The notes: a model not told the origin generated them from the letters alone. A stretch of 64,000 nt of DNA from Hymenolepis diminuta (GCA_900708905.1 CAADRB010000003.1:1455397-1519396); one strand, 5' to 3'; numbered from the stretch's first letter, positions 40,401 to 51,900 are shown. Translations and numbers: made by a program.

Positions 40401-43321
40401 AAATACCTTACATTAGTGGTGTGATTATTATCCTACACTCAGAAGAGTCGGAGATCACGAGTTCAACACCCATTTACTGGAATACATGACCACCCACACT
40501 GATTGAAACTAGTCAAGGGGGATATCGGAACAAAATTTCCTTATGAGAAAGGCTTCAGAATACTATACCACTGACAAGTACTTGACCTGATGGGGCTTGA
40601 AAAGTAAAATGGATATTCCAGAGCCCTTATAAGGAATTCATCATCAAAATCCTATTCGTTCGCCATTCGTTCAACTACCACTTTATAGGTAAGTATAAAT
40701 ACATGCCGCCTCAACCAACGAGTTGAAAAAAATAATAGGCCGCAAATCAAACGTACACAGATTACCCACTTAACCACATTGTACAAAGTCCAACCTATCT
40801 GACCACCTTGAGTGGCACGAATAACCACACTTTTTACCCTCTTTGGTTATAAACGCCATGCAACCGGGATAAGTCACACCGGAAAGAAGTACCAGCAAAG
40901 AATGACAAACTACTACTGCTATTATGTAGTGCATAGTCAATAAACTTCCTCCTCCTTCCATACCAGAAAGAGAAGAGTGGAGAAATCTTGCACTTATAAA
41001 GCAAAACAACAGGGTTGCCAAGGCCACTAACACGTAAGCAATTAACGGATCTTTTTACAACTTAAAAAAGAGTTGATAATCTTAATTGCACAGCACACTT
41101 ACACTGAGTTTGTTGCCTGCGAAAGTGATCATAGGCAGGTTCGCGAGAGCACTGTTTGCATTGGCAATTCCGTGCAACTCCACCATAGCCGTACCCTCCT
41201 TTGAACGGAGAAATTTAATAGGCCCAACGTCGCCATAGAGACAGAAGAGGTTAAACAATCTAAAGGAAAACAAACAAAATTTCTAGTAAGTGAATAGAGG
41301 AGCATAAAGATTACTGTGCGAGAACAATGACAGGTAATAAATTTAGTCGAAATAGAGGAAACACGATTATGAAGGTAAAAATTAAAACGAAAGAGTTTAA
41401 AGTTATTGATCAGAAAAAGCTGGAAATTGGAAGTTTGATACAACTGCTTTTGAGTCTGACAACAGATTTGGAGCTGGCTTGAATTTTGAGGCGATGTCTT
41501 CAGAGCTAAATATTAGGAACATAAACTACGAACAATACTCCTCATTAAATCTAGAAACTTAATGCTTGCAGAATTCAGAAAAGTAAGACCTGATGCCCCT
41601 ACTACATTACTCATTTCTTCTTGATCCTCTATCACATATCATATCTTAGTGGTCTAGCTTCCTGTACTTTTATTCAAATACTTACCCATGAAACAACATT
41701 TGAAAGTTTCCTGCACTGTCACGGCCAATAACAATAGCAAAAACCATAGAACATTTTAATTAACCTAAGGAAAAGCCAAGAGCAATAAAAGGCAGTAACC
41801 TAAACTGAAGACAAATAAATTTTCCTACAGTAAAGAAGTGATCTCACTATATCAAATGAGAAAACTTCAAACGAACACGAATATTCCACTTCAGAATGCC
41901 CTGGGTTTCATAGAACGAATGATTAAATCGTCTCCTATTCACAAATGTAATCGGCTACCCAAAAGAGTACTTACAAGAATTTAATTAAAATTGCAGGATA
42001 CCGTAATAACTGCACTTAACCAATAGAAAATACGAATTCGGGTTGTCTAATTTGACCTAAATCCAGGACTTTGAGGTTAAACTAGTCTAACTAAAAGGCG
42101 CAGTGGTCAACGAGCACGTCTACTGAACCAGAGACCAGGACATTGATCCTCATCGGTGCATACCCACTGATATTACGTCCAGCCGTACCAGTTAATTATG
42201 GTCAACGAGACAATAGAATGGCTCCGATATTACTTCCTTCTTTCTTCTAATTCATTTAATGAGCTTAGGCAGTTTTTCTTAACCCAAATTGAGAATCAAA
42301 ATAGACTCAATGAAAGCAAACGCTTACCTATCACAGTTAGCATAATTCATGTTCAAATTATAGACCATGATGACAGGACTCGCAGCTCGATCGTTGATAT
42401 CAGGATATCCGCCAGAGTAAACATTTTGAGGTGGAGTTTGTTGATGCTGTTGAGATGCAACCACAGCAAGAGCATTTAGGACAGAGTTAGGTGACAACGT
42501 GAGACCGCCGGGAATAAATGCATCCGGTCGTTTGCTCATATCTCCGTCGAATTTCCCTAGCAGAGAAGCTGCCGAAGACCCAGAGTGTCGCCCGTGATTA
42601 TTGCCATCATCCAAATTGGGGTTTTCATAATCCCAACTATCAAGACAGTTACGTACGACCTTGAGGCGAGTTTGCTTAGCGTACTCAACTTTGATCGAAC
42701 AGCAACCTGAGTAGATATCAGCGCCATTAATATGGCGCTTAGTTTCGCGGGCATCTTCGACTGATGCGAACTCAACCATAGCCTGAACACCGGTTTTGCG
42801 AAAGATTACTATTCTTAAGACCTTGCCATGGCGACTTGTAACCTGGTGAATTATATCAACCGTTATGGGATATTGAGCATTGTAAATTGTGAGGAGGAGA
42901 ATATTGTTTTCCTGTGGAGGAGACCGATCATTTTGTACTACACCATCATCCAATCTGCCACGATTTGTTAGCCGCTTAGATGTACTATATGACAAACGAA
43001 GACGTTGATTACCAACCATGAATGGGAAGTTGTCCGCCCTAAAATAATAAAACAACAAATTTAGGAGATGAACAGAGCACGGTTTTAATAATTAAACCAT
43101 ATTTACCTTTGAACAACACGGTCCGCATCATTCTGGTCTTCGAATTCTATTAGTGCCTGTCTTTTGTTTGGAAGCATAATTATTTCAACGATACGACCAA
43201 ATCTATCGAAAAGTTTCTCCAAATCAATCTCCAATGTATGCTCTGGTAAATCAGTGATATGAACAACGGGTGAAGGTTCGATGTCACCCCACTCTTCAGG
43301 GCGATTTCTTTTCCGACTCAT
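28106..43321 (-). CDS. HNRNPL: hnRNP L / smooth-type RNA-binding protein, four RRMs, 5 exons
   Basis: Nuclear RNA-binding protein of the hnRNP L (Drosophila smooth) family, which in other animals binds CA-rich RNA and controls splicing and mRNA fate. Coding exons, 5' to 3': 43321-43107, 43038-42328, 41259-41103, 39263-39025, 28424-28106; they join in frame to 546 residues. RRM1 (about 17-98): SPVVHITDL, KRQALIEFED. RRM2 (116-196): NNILLLTIYNAQYPITVD, RIVIFRKTGVQAMVEFASV, NGADIYSGCCSIKVEYAKQT. RRM3 (292-361): SPVIMVYNLN, FNLFCLYGDV, GTAMVEL. Linker: SFKDFTNSRNNRY. RRM4 (412 to about 495): RMLHFWNSPPGV, GMLEFNTVEEA, PYILRLAFSNAN. The NGADIYSGCC, WDYENPNL and SRNNR motifs separate hnRNP L from PTB. 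The tail (502-546) is Asn/Ser-rich. Introns are 68 bp, 1.07 kb, 1.84 kb and 10.6 kb. Confidence 0.95.
32479..32493 (+). repeat. Poly-C run
   Basis: A homopolymer of about eleven C flanked by CTT and TTCT; simple sequence and prone to length error. Confidence 0.7.
32580..33120. repeat. Degenerate tandem repeat, about three units
   Basis: Blocks recur in the same order: ACTTTAAATTT at 32629 and 32778; AAAGCTATAAAAT near 32722, AAAGCTACAAAAAT near 32879 and CAGCTATAAAGTG near 32997; AAGCCTCATCAAAC near 32767 and GAGCCTATCAAAAC near 33027. Units are roughly 150-250 bases and strongly diverged. Confidence 0.4.
35493..35665 (+). repeat. tRNA-derived SINE-like repeat
   Basis: Shows GCGTCGGTGATGCAGG (A-box region), AGATCACGAGATCTATACCC (B-box region), CAGTGCACATCCAATGG and ATGGTAGAATGCAAG, in the order seen in the other copies. 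Confidence 0.7.
36790..36905 (+). repeat. tRNA-derived SINE-like repeat, 3' part
   Basis: AGTCAGGGATCATGAGAAC, then TGGTTTATTATGGCTAA and GATGGTAGAATGCGAG. Diverged copy lacking a clear A-box. Confidence 0.55.
39025..39263 (-). CDS. HNRNPL: hnRNP L exon 4: linker and start of RRM4
   Basis: Acceptor CACACAG ends at 39264; donor GTACGT at 39024, leaving two bases of a Thr codon. Encodes SFKDFTNSRNNRY, GSAAKNRV and CRMLHFWNSPPGVTASQLQ. The donor choice is fixed by phase with the last exon and by ungapped RRM4 homology across the junction. Confidence 0.92.
39895..40135 (-). repeat. tRNA-derived SINE-like repeat, best-preserved copy
   Basis: On the minus strand: CGCTGGCGGCACAG (A-box-like, 40137-40124), GGTCATGGGTTCAATCCC (containing a near-consensus B-box, 40089-40078), CAGTGCACATCCAATTAATG and AACCACACTGGTTAT, then a non-tRNA body. 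This arrangement of an internal RNA polymerase III promoter at the 5' end is typical of tRNA-derived SINEs. Confidence 0.75.
40405..40540 (+). repeat. tRNA-derived SINE-like repeat
   Basis: AGTGGTGTGATTATTATCC, GGAGATCACGAGTTCAACACC and ACCACCCACACTGATT match the family blocks. Lies in hnRNP L intron 3, head-to-head with the reverse copy at 39895-40135. Confidence 0.65.
41103..41259 (-). CDS. HNRNPL: hnRNP L exon 3: body of RRM3
   Basis: Acceptor CCTTTAG ends at 41260; consensus donor GTAAGT at 41102. Encodes LFNLFCLYGDVGPIKFL, KEGTAMVELHG and MITFAGNKLS, aligning without a gap to RRM3 of hnRNP L proteins. Confidence 0.93.
42095..42230 (+). repeat. tRNA-derived SINE-like repeat
   Basis: GGCGCAGTGGTCAACGAGC (A-box region, 42097), GGACATTGATCC (B-box-like, 42138-42149), CGGTGCATACCCACTG and GTTAATTATGGTCAACGAG. 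In hnRNP L intron 2. Confidence 0.7.
42328..43038 (-). CDS. HNRNPL: hnRNP L exon 2: end of RRM1, RRM2, linker, start of RRM3
   Basis: Acceptor TTATTTTAG ends at 43039; donor GTAAGC begins at 42327. 711 bases, open throughout. Carries the whole of RRM2 and a linker with a Gln-rich segment (QQHQQTPPQ) and several Gly/Ser patches before RRM3 begins at SPVIMVYNLN. Confidence 0.95.
43107..43321 (-). CDS. HNRNPL: hnRNP L exon 1: start and most of RRM1
   Basis: ATG at 43321; donor GTAAAT at 43106. Encodes MSRKRNRPEEWGDIEPSPVV, then HITDLPEH and KRQALIEFED, ending two bases into an Arg codon. The following intron is only 68 bp (43039-43106). Confidence 0.95.
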
Positions 43322-44051
43322 AATAACGAAGCAATTAGTCGACCACGCCTACTTAAAACTGCCGCTTATTTCAGAGAAATTCTAATTGGAGGAATTATAT
43401 TTAACTAAATAAATGATAAAAGTCATGTTTTTTCATTCCTTAAATTAAAGTTTCGCATTTTAATCACAGTATTAATATTTTTAATATTTTTTCTATTTAT
43501 ATAATGTTGACAATATGATAACTAGATACTTTAAAGTTTTAACCGTTGAATTGCCATAATTACCAAATAAATATGTGGATTTTTTTATTAATAACCTTTT
43601 GTTCCACCTTTTAAATTATTTTATTCGACTTTAATTTGAATGTTTTGCATAAGATGAGATGATTTTACTCCAATTTTACATCATATTACGTCCAACAATA
43701 CTGCATCTAAAGTGTTAAAGGAAACTACAGAAATATTATTTCTGATTCCAGGGCTATTTTTAAATACACTTACAGAGATGGCCCGCTTAATCTCAAAATT
43801 CAATTTTCACAAATTTTACAGGAATTGAATATTTATATTGTCACTCTAGTCCTCATAGTTTGCTTTCATGTCGATAAATAAATGCATTGATAGGCCGACT
43901 AATTCTGAGCTGACACACTTAGTTCACTAATTATTTAATTGGCATATTATCTCCCATTTTCTCTTACGCTGGAAATGTACCTCATTAAATTAACAATAAG
44001 GAAATTTTGTAATTACTATCCTAAACGAAAATTATTCCAAATTTTTGTAAT

Positions 44052-44340
44052 CGGGGCCACATCGGTCCGACAGAAGGAATAAGTCAAGTCACCTATGTTG
44101 TCAGATGAGTTCGATGGTGACAGACAAGCCATTCCAATCTATTAATAAGTAACTTAGGTTTATATACAAACATTTCCTCTTTAGATGTCAGTCATGTCTC
44201 GTCGTTAGAGTCTCAGAGTCGCATCTATGTGCAAAAACACAAACACACACTGGGACCCCTGTGGACACTATAGTGGAGATTTAATCGCCAGTCAATCACT
44301 TCTACTCGCGAGGTGTTGATAGACATCTGCCGGGTATAAT
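44052..44340 (+). repeat. 310-bp dispersed repeat, copy B
   Basis: Begins CGGGGCCACATCGGTC and ends AGACATCTGCCGGGTATA. Relative to copies A and C it lacks about 25 bases in the centre (the GTGATGATAGACACC block). Confidence 0.8.
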
Positions 44341-44775
44341 AATTTTGTATGGAGTTCTGTGTTTGAAGTTATTATCGTTTAATCAAGAATAGAGAGGATA
44401 AAATAACCTGATCAATTTTTGCATTCAGGAAAATAAAAAGCATTATTTATACTGCTGTAAAGTAAATCCCAAGAGAACTCTTAATAAAAACGTGAAATGC
44501 TAGCTTAGCACATCATGAACACTTGAGTAAATCCTGTTGAAACATAATCGAATACTGGTTTCATTAGTATTTACTCGAAAAACAGCATCCTTAACGTAAG
44601 AAATTTTTAATATTTCCCCGATGTATATACAACACAACAAGACTGATGCATTTAATTTTGAATCCACACTAATTAATTTTAGTGAAAATTATAATTCACC
44701 TTCATTAACTGAGAATATCACATTGCGAATTCCTAAAGACTGATTTAAAAATGACTATGCAATAAGTTAAGTCTA

Positions 44776-45084
44776 TCGGGGCCACATTATCAAATATTTG
44801 GAATAGGTCGTCACGCTTGTCGCCAGATCAGTTCGGAGGTGGCAGACAAGCCACCCCAATTTATTAATTAGTAAATTAGGTTTATATACAAAACATTTCT
44901 TCGTTAGACGTCAGTCATGTCTCGTCGTCGGTGTCTAGGCGTGATGATAGACACCCGTTTAGGTATCCGTGTATAAACACGCAAACACATGGCAGGACCA
45001 CCTGTGGACACCATAGTGGAGATCCTATCTCCAGTCAACCATTTCTAATCGCCAGGTGTTCATAGACATCTGCTGGCTATAGCA
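44776..45084 (+). repeat. 310-bp dispersed repeat, copy C
   Basis: Begins CGGGGCCACATTATC and ends AGACATCTGCTGGCTATAGC. Same orientation as copy B, whose start lies 724 bases upstream; they are separated by about 435 bases of unrelated AT-rich DNA. Confidence 0.8.
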
Positions 45085-46654
45085 GACTACTTCATAAATT
45101 AACCCCTGAATAGCAAGAGGTAACATAAAGTTTTAATTCTAAAATCAACAGTTTTAAATGGATTTGTAAATGGATTCAAATGCAGTCGAAATCTTGGAAG
45201 GACAGATTAAATAAATTAGCATAATTCCCCGAAAATCTAACTGAATAAGTGGCGTCAAGTTGTCACCTCTCAAATGCTGTTAAATAGTGAGCTATTCTTT
45301 TACTGAACATATTCTCCGCAGGTAACCTAAAATGTTTCTGTTGCAGTTAAGTTAGTGAGTTGAATGTGAGTGATCTTTCAATTCAGTTTTAGTTTAAAAA
45401 CTTACTAATCTGTTACCCTTGCAATCTTCACGGATTTCACACGGGAATGAGAATTTTAATATTGGTGGAGAATGAAGGGGAAGCGGCAACCTGGCAACTA
45501 GTAAGCTGAAGAGCAAGCTAGCAGGGTAAAGTTCACCATGCATGAGATAAAAAATAGGGAAGTGTGAACCATACACAGGTAGGAATAGAGGATAAAATCG
45601 ATAAATAAATGTGGGTGATCTCCAAATTCCATCCTTCTGAATCCTTTTTTCATGGGCTTTCAAACTAAAAATGAAGCTTCAAAATATATTGTATAACAGG
45701 AAGACTGGCCTGCTGAATTGAAATGTCTAACTTTAAAATGAAAAGTAAAACGTTAATTTGTAGTAATCCAGTTAGTATAGCATATCAGATCATCAGAAAA
45801 AAAAGATTGAGAAATTCACCAATGGAATTTTCGAATAAGGTTTGAATGCTGAAATAAAAACTGCTGAGCGGAAAAAAACACTTTTTCCGAAATACATAGA
45901 TCACTGGGCGTTGACACAGACAGAAAGGAACAATGATGACAAGATCACATAAACATGTTGATATGTATGAATTTGATTAGATAAATAAAGATGTGAATAT
46001 AATGGTTAGGAGAAAAATTCATTGTCTATAATTACTTCGGTAGCCAAATTATACTTGATCTATGGTGCATGTTTATAGTTCAGCTCTGGATCTTTATTCT
46101 AAATTCAAAAATTAGGATAAGAAATATTCATGCATTTTAAAAATTACACCCGTAGTCTCCTCATACCTCACAATTTTTCTTTCGTGGACTTTTGTTCTTC
46201 AAAATTTAACTCCTACAAAGTAGACGAAGACGAACCTGTCACATGAAAATTCTTCTTGAGAAAGGCTCAGACGAAGCTGATGTCGTGTCCGTTAATTAAC
46301 TTGGACTGTTAACGATATTACCGTAATTAATGGGAAAGCAGAAGCAAAATTGCTAATCATGTGAATATTAAATTAGCTAAGATAGTTTGGGGGAATGATA
46401 GAGAGAAAAAAATAAGTTCCCGACTCAGAGAGACTTTACTTCAAATGAATTAGTGATTAATAAGGCTGACTGTTTGAAAATATTTCATGACGCATTTCCA
46501 TCACACTGAAAATTGGAAAAATAAAATTTAATGTGATTTCGCAACCGTCCTTCACACTTGTCATTCTTGTGTAATTCATCTACTGGGCAATGGAGTCTAT
46601 TGGCTTGTGGATTATCTATGGAGTTGTGATAACTAAACACTAATCTCCTTCTGT

Positions 46655-46870
46655 GTGCGTCGGTGACGCTATGGTCAGCGTATACGCTTGCCAAATCAGA
46701 AGTTAAGACATCGATACCCACCTGTGAACATTTAATTGTGTGGTAACTTACCATCCTGGCTATTTCTGGTCAACAAGAGCACTGGTAGTATGTGAGGTTC
46801 TCGTAAGAGCAGCTCCTGGATACTACCCCTTTACCCAAGCTCAGCTTTTGTAGTGCTTTTGCTAATGGGG
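46655..46870 (+). repeat. tRNA-derived SINE-like repeat
   Basis: GGTGACGCTATGGTCAGCG (A-box region), AAGACATCGATACCCACC (B-box region), GTGAACATTTAATTGTG and TGGTCAACAAGAGC. Lies just upstream of the mariner insertion at 47073. Confidence 0.7.
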
Positions 46871-47177
46871 TGCCTTCTAAACATACGTATATTTGAAGAG
46901 TAGACGACGCAGAGGATTGATAAAGATTTCCTTTGCGGTTGTCTTTAATTTGAATCGTGTAAGCATTGCCTTTGAGTTCAGGTCAGGTTAAATAAAATGT
47001 CGCATGGGTTTTGGTGATACACAAATATTTTATGTCGCTCACATTAATACAAAGTCTAACTCCATTAAAGTATCAAGTTGTAACAGAAGTTGCATCCATT
47101 TTTCTAATTTGAATTGAAGTGAAAATTTTATCAAAATACATTTATTTAGTGTTCAACATGGTCACCATTCTTATTAA

Positions 47178-47507
47178 TTACATCTTCCCACCTTGCCATA
47201 AGCTTTCCCATTCCTTCATAGAATTTAGCCAGTTTTTACTCAAAAAAAAGAAACTAGCTTCTTTATTTCGACCTCTTCTCTTGAAGCAAGTCTTTGAAGC
47301 CCCATTAAGTGATTCTGTCAGCTCCTGAAAAGATGAAAATCGGTTGGTGCAAGATGGGGAGAATATGTCGGCAGAATACGGTGGGTGATGCATGACTTCC
47401 CAGCCAAATTCTTCAACAAGATTTTTGGTTGCTCTTGAAGTATAGGGTCTGGCATTGTCATGGTGCAGAATCACTCCTTTTCGATTGATCAGAGAAGGCC
47501 GTTTTCC
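47178..47507 (-). pseudogene. Mariner transposase C-terminal fragment (copy next to gap)
   Basis: Minus-strand frame runs KRPSLINRKGVILHHDNARP, then WEVMHHPPYSADIF, ending in SKNWLNSMKEWESLWQGG. The HDNARP block carries the second catalytic Asp of mariner transposases. The region that normally has PDLAPSDYHLF reads SADIFSPSCTNRF, so the third Asp is lost and the downstream sequence is altered. Cut at its N-terminal side by the assembly gap. Confidence 0.85.
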
Positions 47508-47557
47508 NNNNNNNNNNNNNNNNNNNNNNNNNNNNNNNNNNNNNNNNNNNNNNNNNN
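47508..47557. other. Assembly gap (50 N)
   Basis: Exactly 50 N. The 430 bases on its left (47078-47507) are repeated immediately on its right (47558-47987). Confidence 0.99.
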
Positions 47558-48330
47558 TTGTAACAGAAGTTGCATCCATTTTTCTAATTTGAATTGAAGT
47601 GAAAATTTTATCAAAATACATTTATTTAGTGTTCAACATGGTCACCATTCTTATTAATTACATCTTCCCACCTTGCCATAAGCTTTCCCATTCCTTCATA
47701 GAATTTAGCCAGTTTTTACTCAAAAAAAAGAAACTAGCTTCTTTATTTCGACCTCTTCTCTTGAAGCAAGTCTTTGAAGCCCCATTAAGTGATTCTGTCA
47801 GCTCCTGAAAAGATGAAAATCGGTTGGTGCAAGATGGGGAGAATATGTCGGCAGAATACGGTGGGTGATGCATGACTTCCCAGCCAAATTCTTCAACNAG
47901 ATTTTTGGTTGCTCTTGAAGTNTNGNGTNTGGNATTGTCATGGTGCAGAATCACTCCTTTTCGATTGATCAGAGAAGGCCGTTTTCCTGCCGTTAACTGT
48001 TTTTAAACGAGTTAGCTGCTGACAGTAAACTTCACATGTCACACAGGTCACACGCTGTTGCTTGTTCATTTCTGACAAATTTCCCAGCCCTTAAGACTTT
48101 CCTAGCCAAGTCTTTTCATTTCCCTCTATATGGTCATATGGCAGCTTACGTTAAAGGTTTTGCTCAGTTCTCCACCAATCCAGGTTAGATTTTCATCAGT
48201 GGCAACTTCCAATTGCTCAGAATTGAGTTTTTATGAGCATCCTGCTCTCGGTCTGTCTCTCGTCTTTCAGGCTCAAATCATCCCTTTTGAAACCACCTGC
48301 AGAGAACCACCTTCCATAAATGTCTTAGTT
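47558..48330 (-). pseudogene. Mariner transposase remnant (second copy plus N-terminal part)
   Basis: The C-terminal part (47658-47987) repeats the first copy; the only differences are six isolated N positions (47898, 47922, 47924, 47926, 47929, 47933). Beyond it, minus-strand frames show VYCQQLTRLK (about 48030) and WFQKGDLSLKDE (about 48280), both mariner landmarks. They lie in different frames with stops and are much closer together than in an intact transposase. Non-functional. Confidence 0.8.
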
Positions 48331-48876
48331 TTTTTACTCAAAGAGTGCTCTTTATTTGGAGTGTACATTAGGGCTAGACACAATTATTAATAACGATACG
48401 TATCACACAGTCTGAAGGAAGAAATAATATTCTATTAATTACCATAGATAAGCATACAACATTAACAAGTTAAATTGAAGTAATCGTGCTCCAGACACAT
48501 AACTCAAAAACTGGACAGAACTTTTGTTACAACCTGATAGATCACTAAAAAAGAACAGGCGAAATTCAAGTTTTGCACAGTTTTCAAGCCGTTCGAGTGG
48601 GTGTCAAACCTCCTGTGAATTTAAACTTTTAAAAGCCCTTTTTTACCTTTGCCTTATCTAGAAGTTGGCATTTAGTGTCTTCAGTCAATGGATAGGATTT
48701 TATTCACTCAGGCATCTAGCGGAGAACGAAGGTAACTGGACTTAGCCATTTAGCTGAATTATGAGTCTTAACTAGATGTACTGATAACTTATAGAGCTAC
48801 AGTATTAACGCAGGGCTAATGAGTTCAAAATAGATCTTATGGCATAAAAGCCCTTTTAAAAGAGTTGAGTTACACA

Positions 48877-48975
48877 AATGTGTATTGAACAAACGTCGTA
48901 GAATGAGTGAGAATGTTAGAAAAGAGTAGAAGGGGGTATTACGAATTGGGAGGAAATGGGAACGCGCCAGTACTG
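48877..48975 (+). repeat. Purine-rich dispersed repeat, fragment
   Basis: TGTGTATTGAACAAACGTCG followed by GAATGAGTGAGAATG and AGAAGGGGG purine tracts, matching the start of the copies at 53005 and 59050. Confidence 0.5.
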
Positions 48976-51900
48976 AGCGGGTGGAACCTGAGTATTGATA
49001 AAGAAGGCCAGTTGAAGAGCGATAAGGAAGTAGACAGATTTACTTCCTTTGTTCATTAATGGGTTAGTGTGTGCGCACTGCAAACAAGTACAATGAAATC
49101 AGATGTTATTCAAAACATCGGATCCAAAAAAGGAAATCGAAAAGAGTACATTAATTATTAGGTAATCAAAATTAATGTAAATAGTGCAATTAAAGGATGT
49201 TTGCAACAAAGTTTTTTCATTAACAGAGGCGTCGGCTGAAATATAATAAATGTGGTGCATTCTAGCATAACAGGAAATCAACTTCACTCTCAGACTCAAT
49301 CTCAGTAGACAGAGTGGGTATACATTCATTACCACGCTGTCTATCTTCAGTACATCAAATTTCACATAATTCTAAAAATATGTCTGCACATTTAAAAGGT
49401 TATTAAATCGAAAACTTGAAAATTCCATCCTGGAAGCATGTACAAACGTTAAAGATGGTCAGATAATAGCTAACCAAGAAAATAATTTTATGATAACATT
49501 TTAATACTTCCCTTTATCACAAATACAGGTTTCTTTGCTGTTGGTCAACAAACTGAGTGGTTTCCTAGCCTCCTGGTCAATTACGTGTTTCACTTTATTC
49601 AAATAATGTTGGACTGTAGCTCATAATTTCATACAGAGCCATTATTAAAAACATAGGAGATCGCTAGACCATAAAGTGAGCTTTTATCAAAAGGAGATAA
49701 TAATAATTTTGGGTGAGGTACCTTTTTCATCCTGAGTTAGTTTTTAATTCAATAAACAGTTTGGACTACAAAAAATGCCCTCCAGAAGTAAATGTTTGTA
49801 TGTTAAGTAAGATTCATGAAAACCGGGCACTAATCCACGTCATTTGAAATAAGGTAAAATGCTTGGTGAAAAAATAAAGAAAGACGAAAAAAGAAAATAA
49901 AATTTCCCTTTTATTTATTTGATTTTTGTGAAAATCTATCTCTAATCCCTTTCAAACTGCGTTTTCAGGCGATGCATTTCTTTTAGCTGTGTAAAATTAC
50001 TTTCTAACGGTCATTTAAGTGAAAGAATCAAGCGTGGAGTTCTTGATCTTGACCCACTCTTTTGGTTCTTCCCTACTGCACTTCAATGGGTACTCAAAAA
50101 TGAATTTAGATAATATGGATGAAAATTTTTGCAATAGATGATCTAAATATTTTTAAGAAACATTCTTTCTTTTATTACAGAGTGAATTGTTTGGAGAAAT
50201 GTCGGTTCTCCTCTGAACTTTTGAACTGAGATCTCAGGTGAAATTTGGGCCTGAAACAAAATTGCTTTAAATCTGAATGGCATGACGGTTGTCACTTTTG
50301 GCGTGGCTATCAAATTTCCCTTGTTTGTTTGTAGTGGAACAATTTTGTTTACAATGTTTTTCAGTTAACGACAGTTTTTATACTGATATTTTTTCCTCTT
50401 TGCTGAATTCCTAAAAATTGTGGTCAACACTAATTTTCTTTGCGTTTCGGTTGAAATGTTTAATTTGATACCAAAATTAGTCAAAATAACGCGGTCGTTA
50501 TTGTAACTAAGAAGAATAATGACGAGGGATGGCAAATGGATATTGCCGTTATTATTATATATTATTAAAAAAATTCAATAAAATATTACGAGGGAAATGA
50601 ATGAGCAAAGATGACTAACTCTTCCAATTTCAAAGGACTTCGCTACCCTCGAGACGAGAAAGAAAACACAAATATTAATGGAACGAATTTACCCATTCAT
50701 ATTTCCAGCAGAAAACCATTATGGACTACACCAATTAGAATAACACTTTATTTGCTTTAAAGCCAACATTTAGACTAGTAGCGTCTGTGTGAACCATAAG
50801 GGGTCAAAAGAGGGGTAAATTAACATTGGAATAATATCTATCATTAATATTAAATTATAATTATTATTTAAATGAAGAAGGTTAGGCCAAGAGGTCAATA
50901 ACCTCTATATGAGACATGGACGCCAATTAGCCGTTATCATTCTCGACTAATAGGGAATCCGAAACTTCAACATCTACTCTCTATCAATAAGGTTTTATAT
51001 GAATACATGACGGACAATGGTCGATGAATACTTACTGTACATATTCCTTCAGCTTCTATTCACTGAATTTGGGCGGTTTTCCCAAAAACTTTCAAACTGT
51101 TCCAATTGTGTAAATAGTTAATGTTATTAATACACTCGAGAGCTTTTAAATATTTTCACTTAATAACAAAGAGTACAGATATAGTCCACCATTGTACTGA
51201 TAGAAAACCCGTTAATACTGAATTTTATTTCGCAGAAGGAGTTCAAATATAAATTGATTATGGATAAATTAATAAATTTGCGAAACATCCTTTGAAATTC
51301 CACCAGTAAAGGTACTTGAACTACAAATACCAATACCAGTTACTAATAATGATAAGGATATTTTCCTTTTAAAAGAAATTACCACCGGATAGATGGCGTT
51401 AAAAGTCACCAAGTACATCTCTAATGATGAATTGAAAGTGAGCTAAGCTGGTGATCTCACTGGTCCAATGGAAAATACCTGTCAGCGTACAGTGGACCAA
51501 GGAGAAGCTAAGACCCCGTGACACTAAGAGCGGAAGTAGTTATTGTGCCAAGGTGGTTACGTCACTCTTAAACTCTCTAATGTTTCTTATTCTTGTAGAC
51601 CTTTCATTCTGTCATGCCTTGTCCACTGGTTACACTTTAGTGTGCTGCAACGAAGACTATCGGCTAACAACGGGCAACCACAGTCCCAGAGATCCAGAAG
51701 ATTGAGTCGAAGATAAAGCAGAATTTATTAAACAGCAAAGATTAAAAATGGAGGGAGTGGTAGAGGAAATGGTGAACACTAACGAAAAAGGGAAATGGGG
51801 AAAGAGATTGTAGAATAAAACTAGGAGAGAGGGAGAGCGTGAGAATCGAGCGTTTGCACAGCTGGACTTGTAATCGATGTATTGTCGGATTTTGCATGTA

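Larger units (their letters stand above)
43322..47072. other. Intergenic / 5' flank of hnRNP L, repeat-bearing
   Basis: No coding gene recognised. Holds two copies of the 310-bp repeat and one SINE-like copy. The hnRNP L promoter presumably lies just above 43321, but no clear core motif stands out. Confidence 0.7.
47073..48537 (-). mobile_element. Mariner-family DNA transposon, defective
   Basis: Terminal inverted repeats: TCAAGTTGTAACAGAAGTTG at 47073 onward and TCAGGTTGTAACAAAAGTTC reading in from 48537, about 20 of 25 positions identical. TA target duplications at 47071-47072 and 48538-48539. Encodes mariner transposase fragments on the minus strand. The 1465-bp span includes a 50-base gap and a 430-bp duplicate; without these it would be about 985 bp, shorter than the ~1.3 kb usual for mariners, so it is internally deleted. 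Confidence 0.88.

Noticed and set aside
44341..44775. Internal region of a complete LTR retrotransposon between repeat copies B and C
   Set aside because: No reverse transcriptase or gag content, no primer-binding site or polypurine tract; kept only as a possible miniature element in the findings.
51451..51705. 84-residue open frame on the plus strand
   Set aside because: No recognised domain; overlaps repeat-like sequence and lacks any supporting exon structure.
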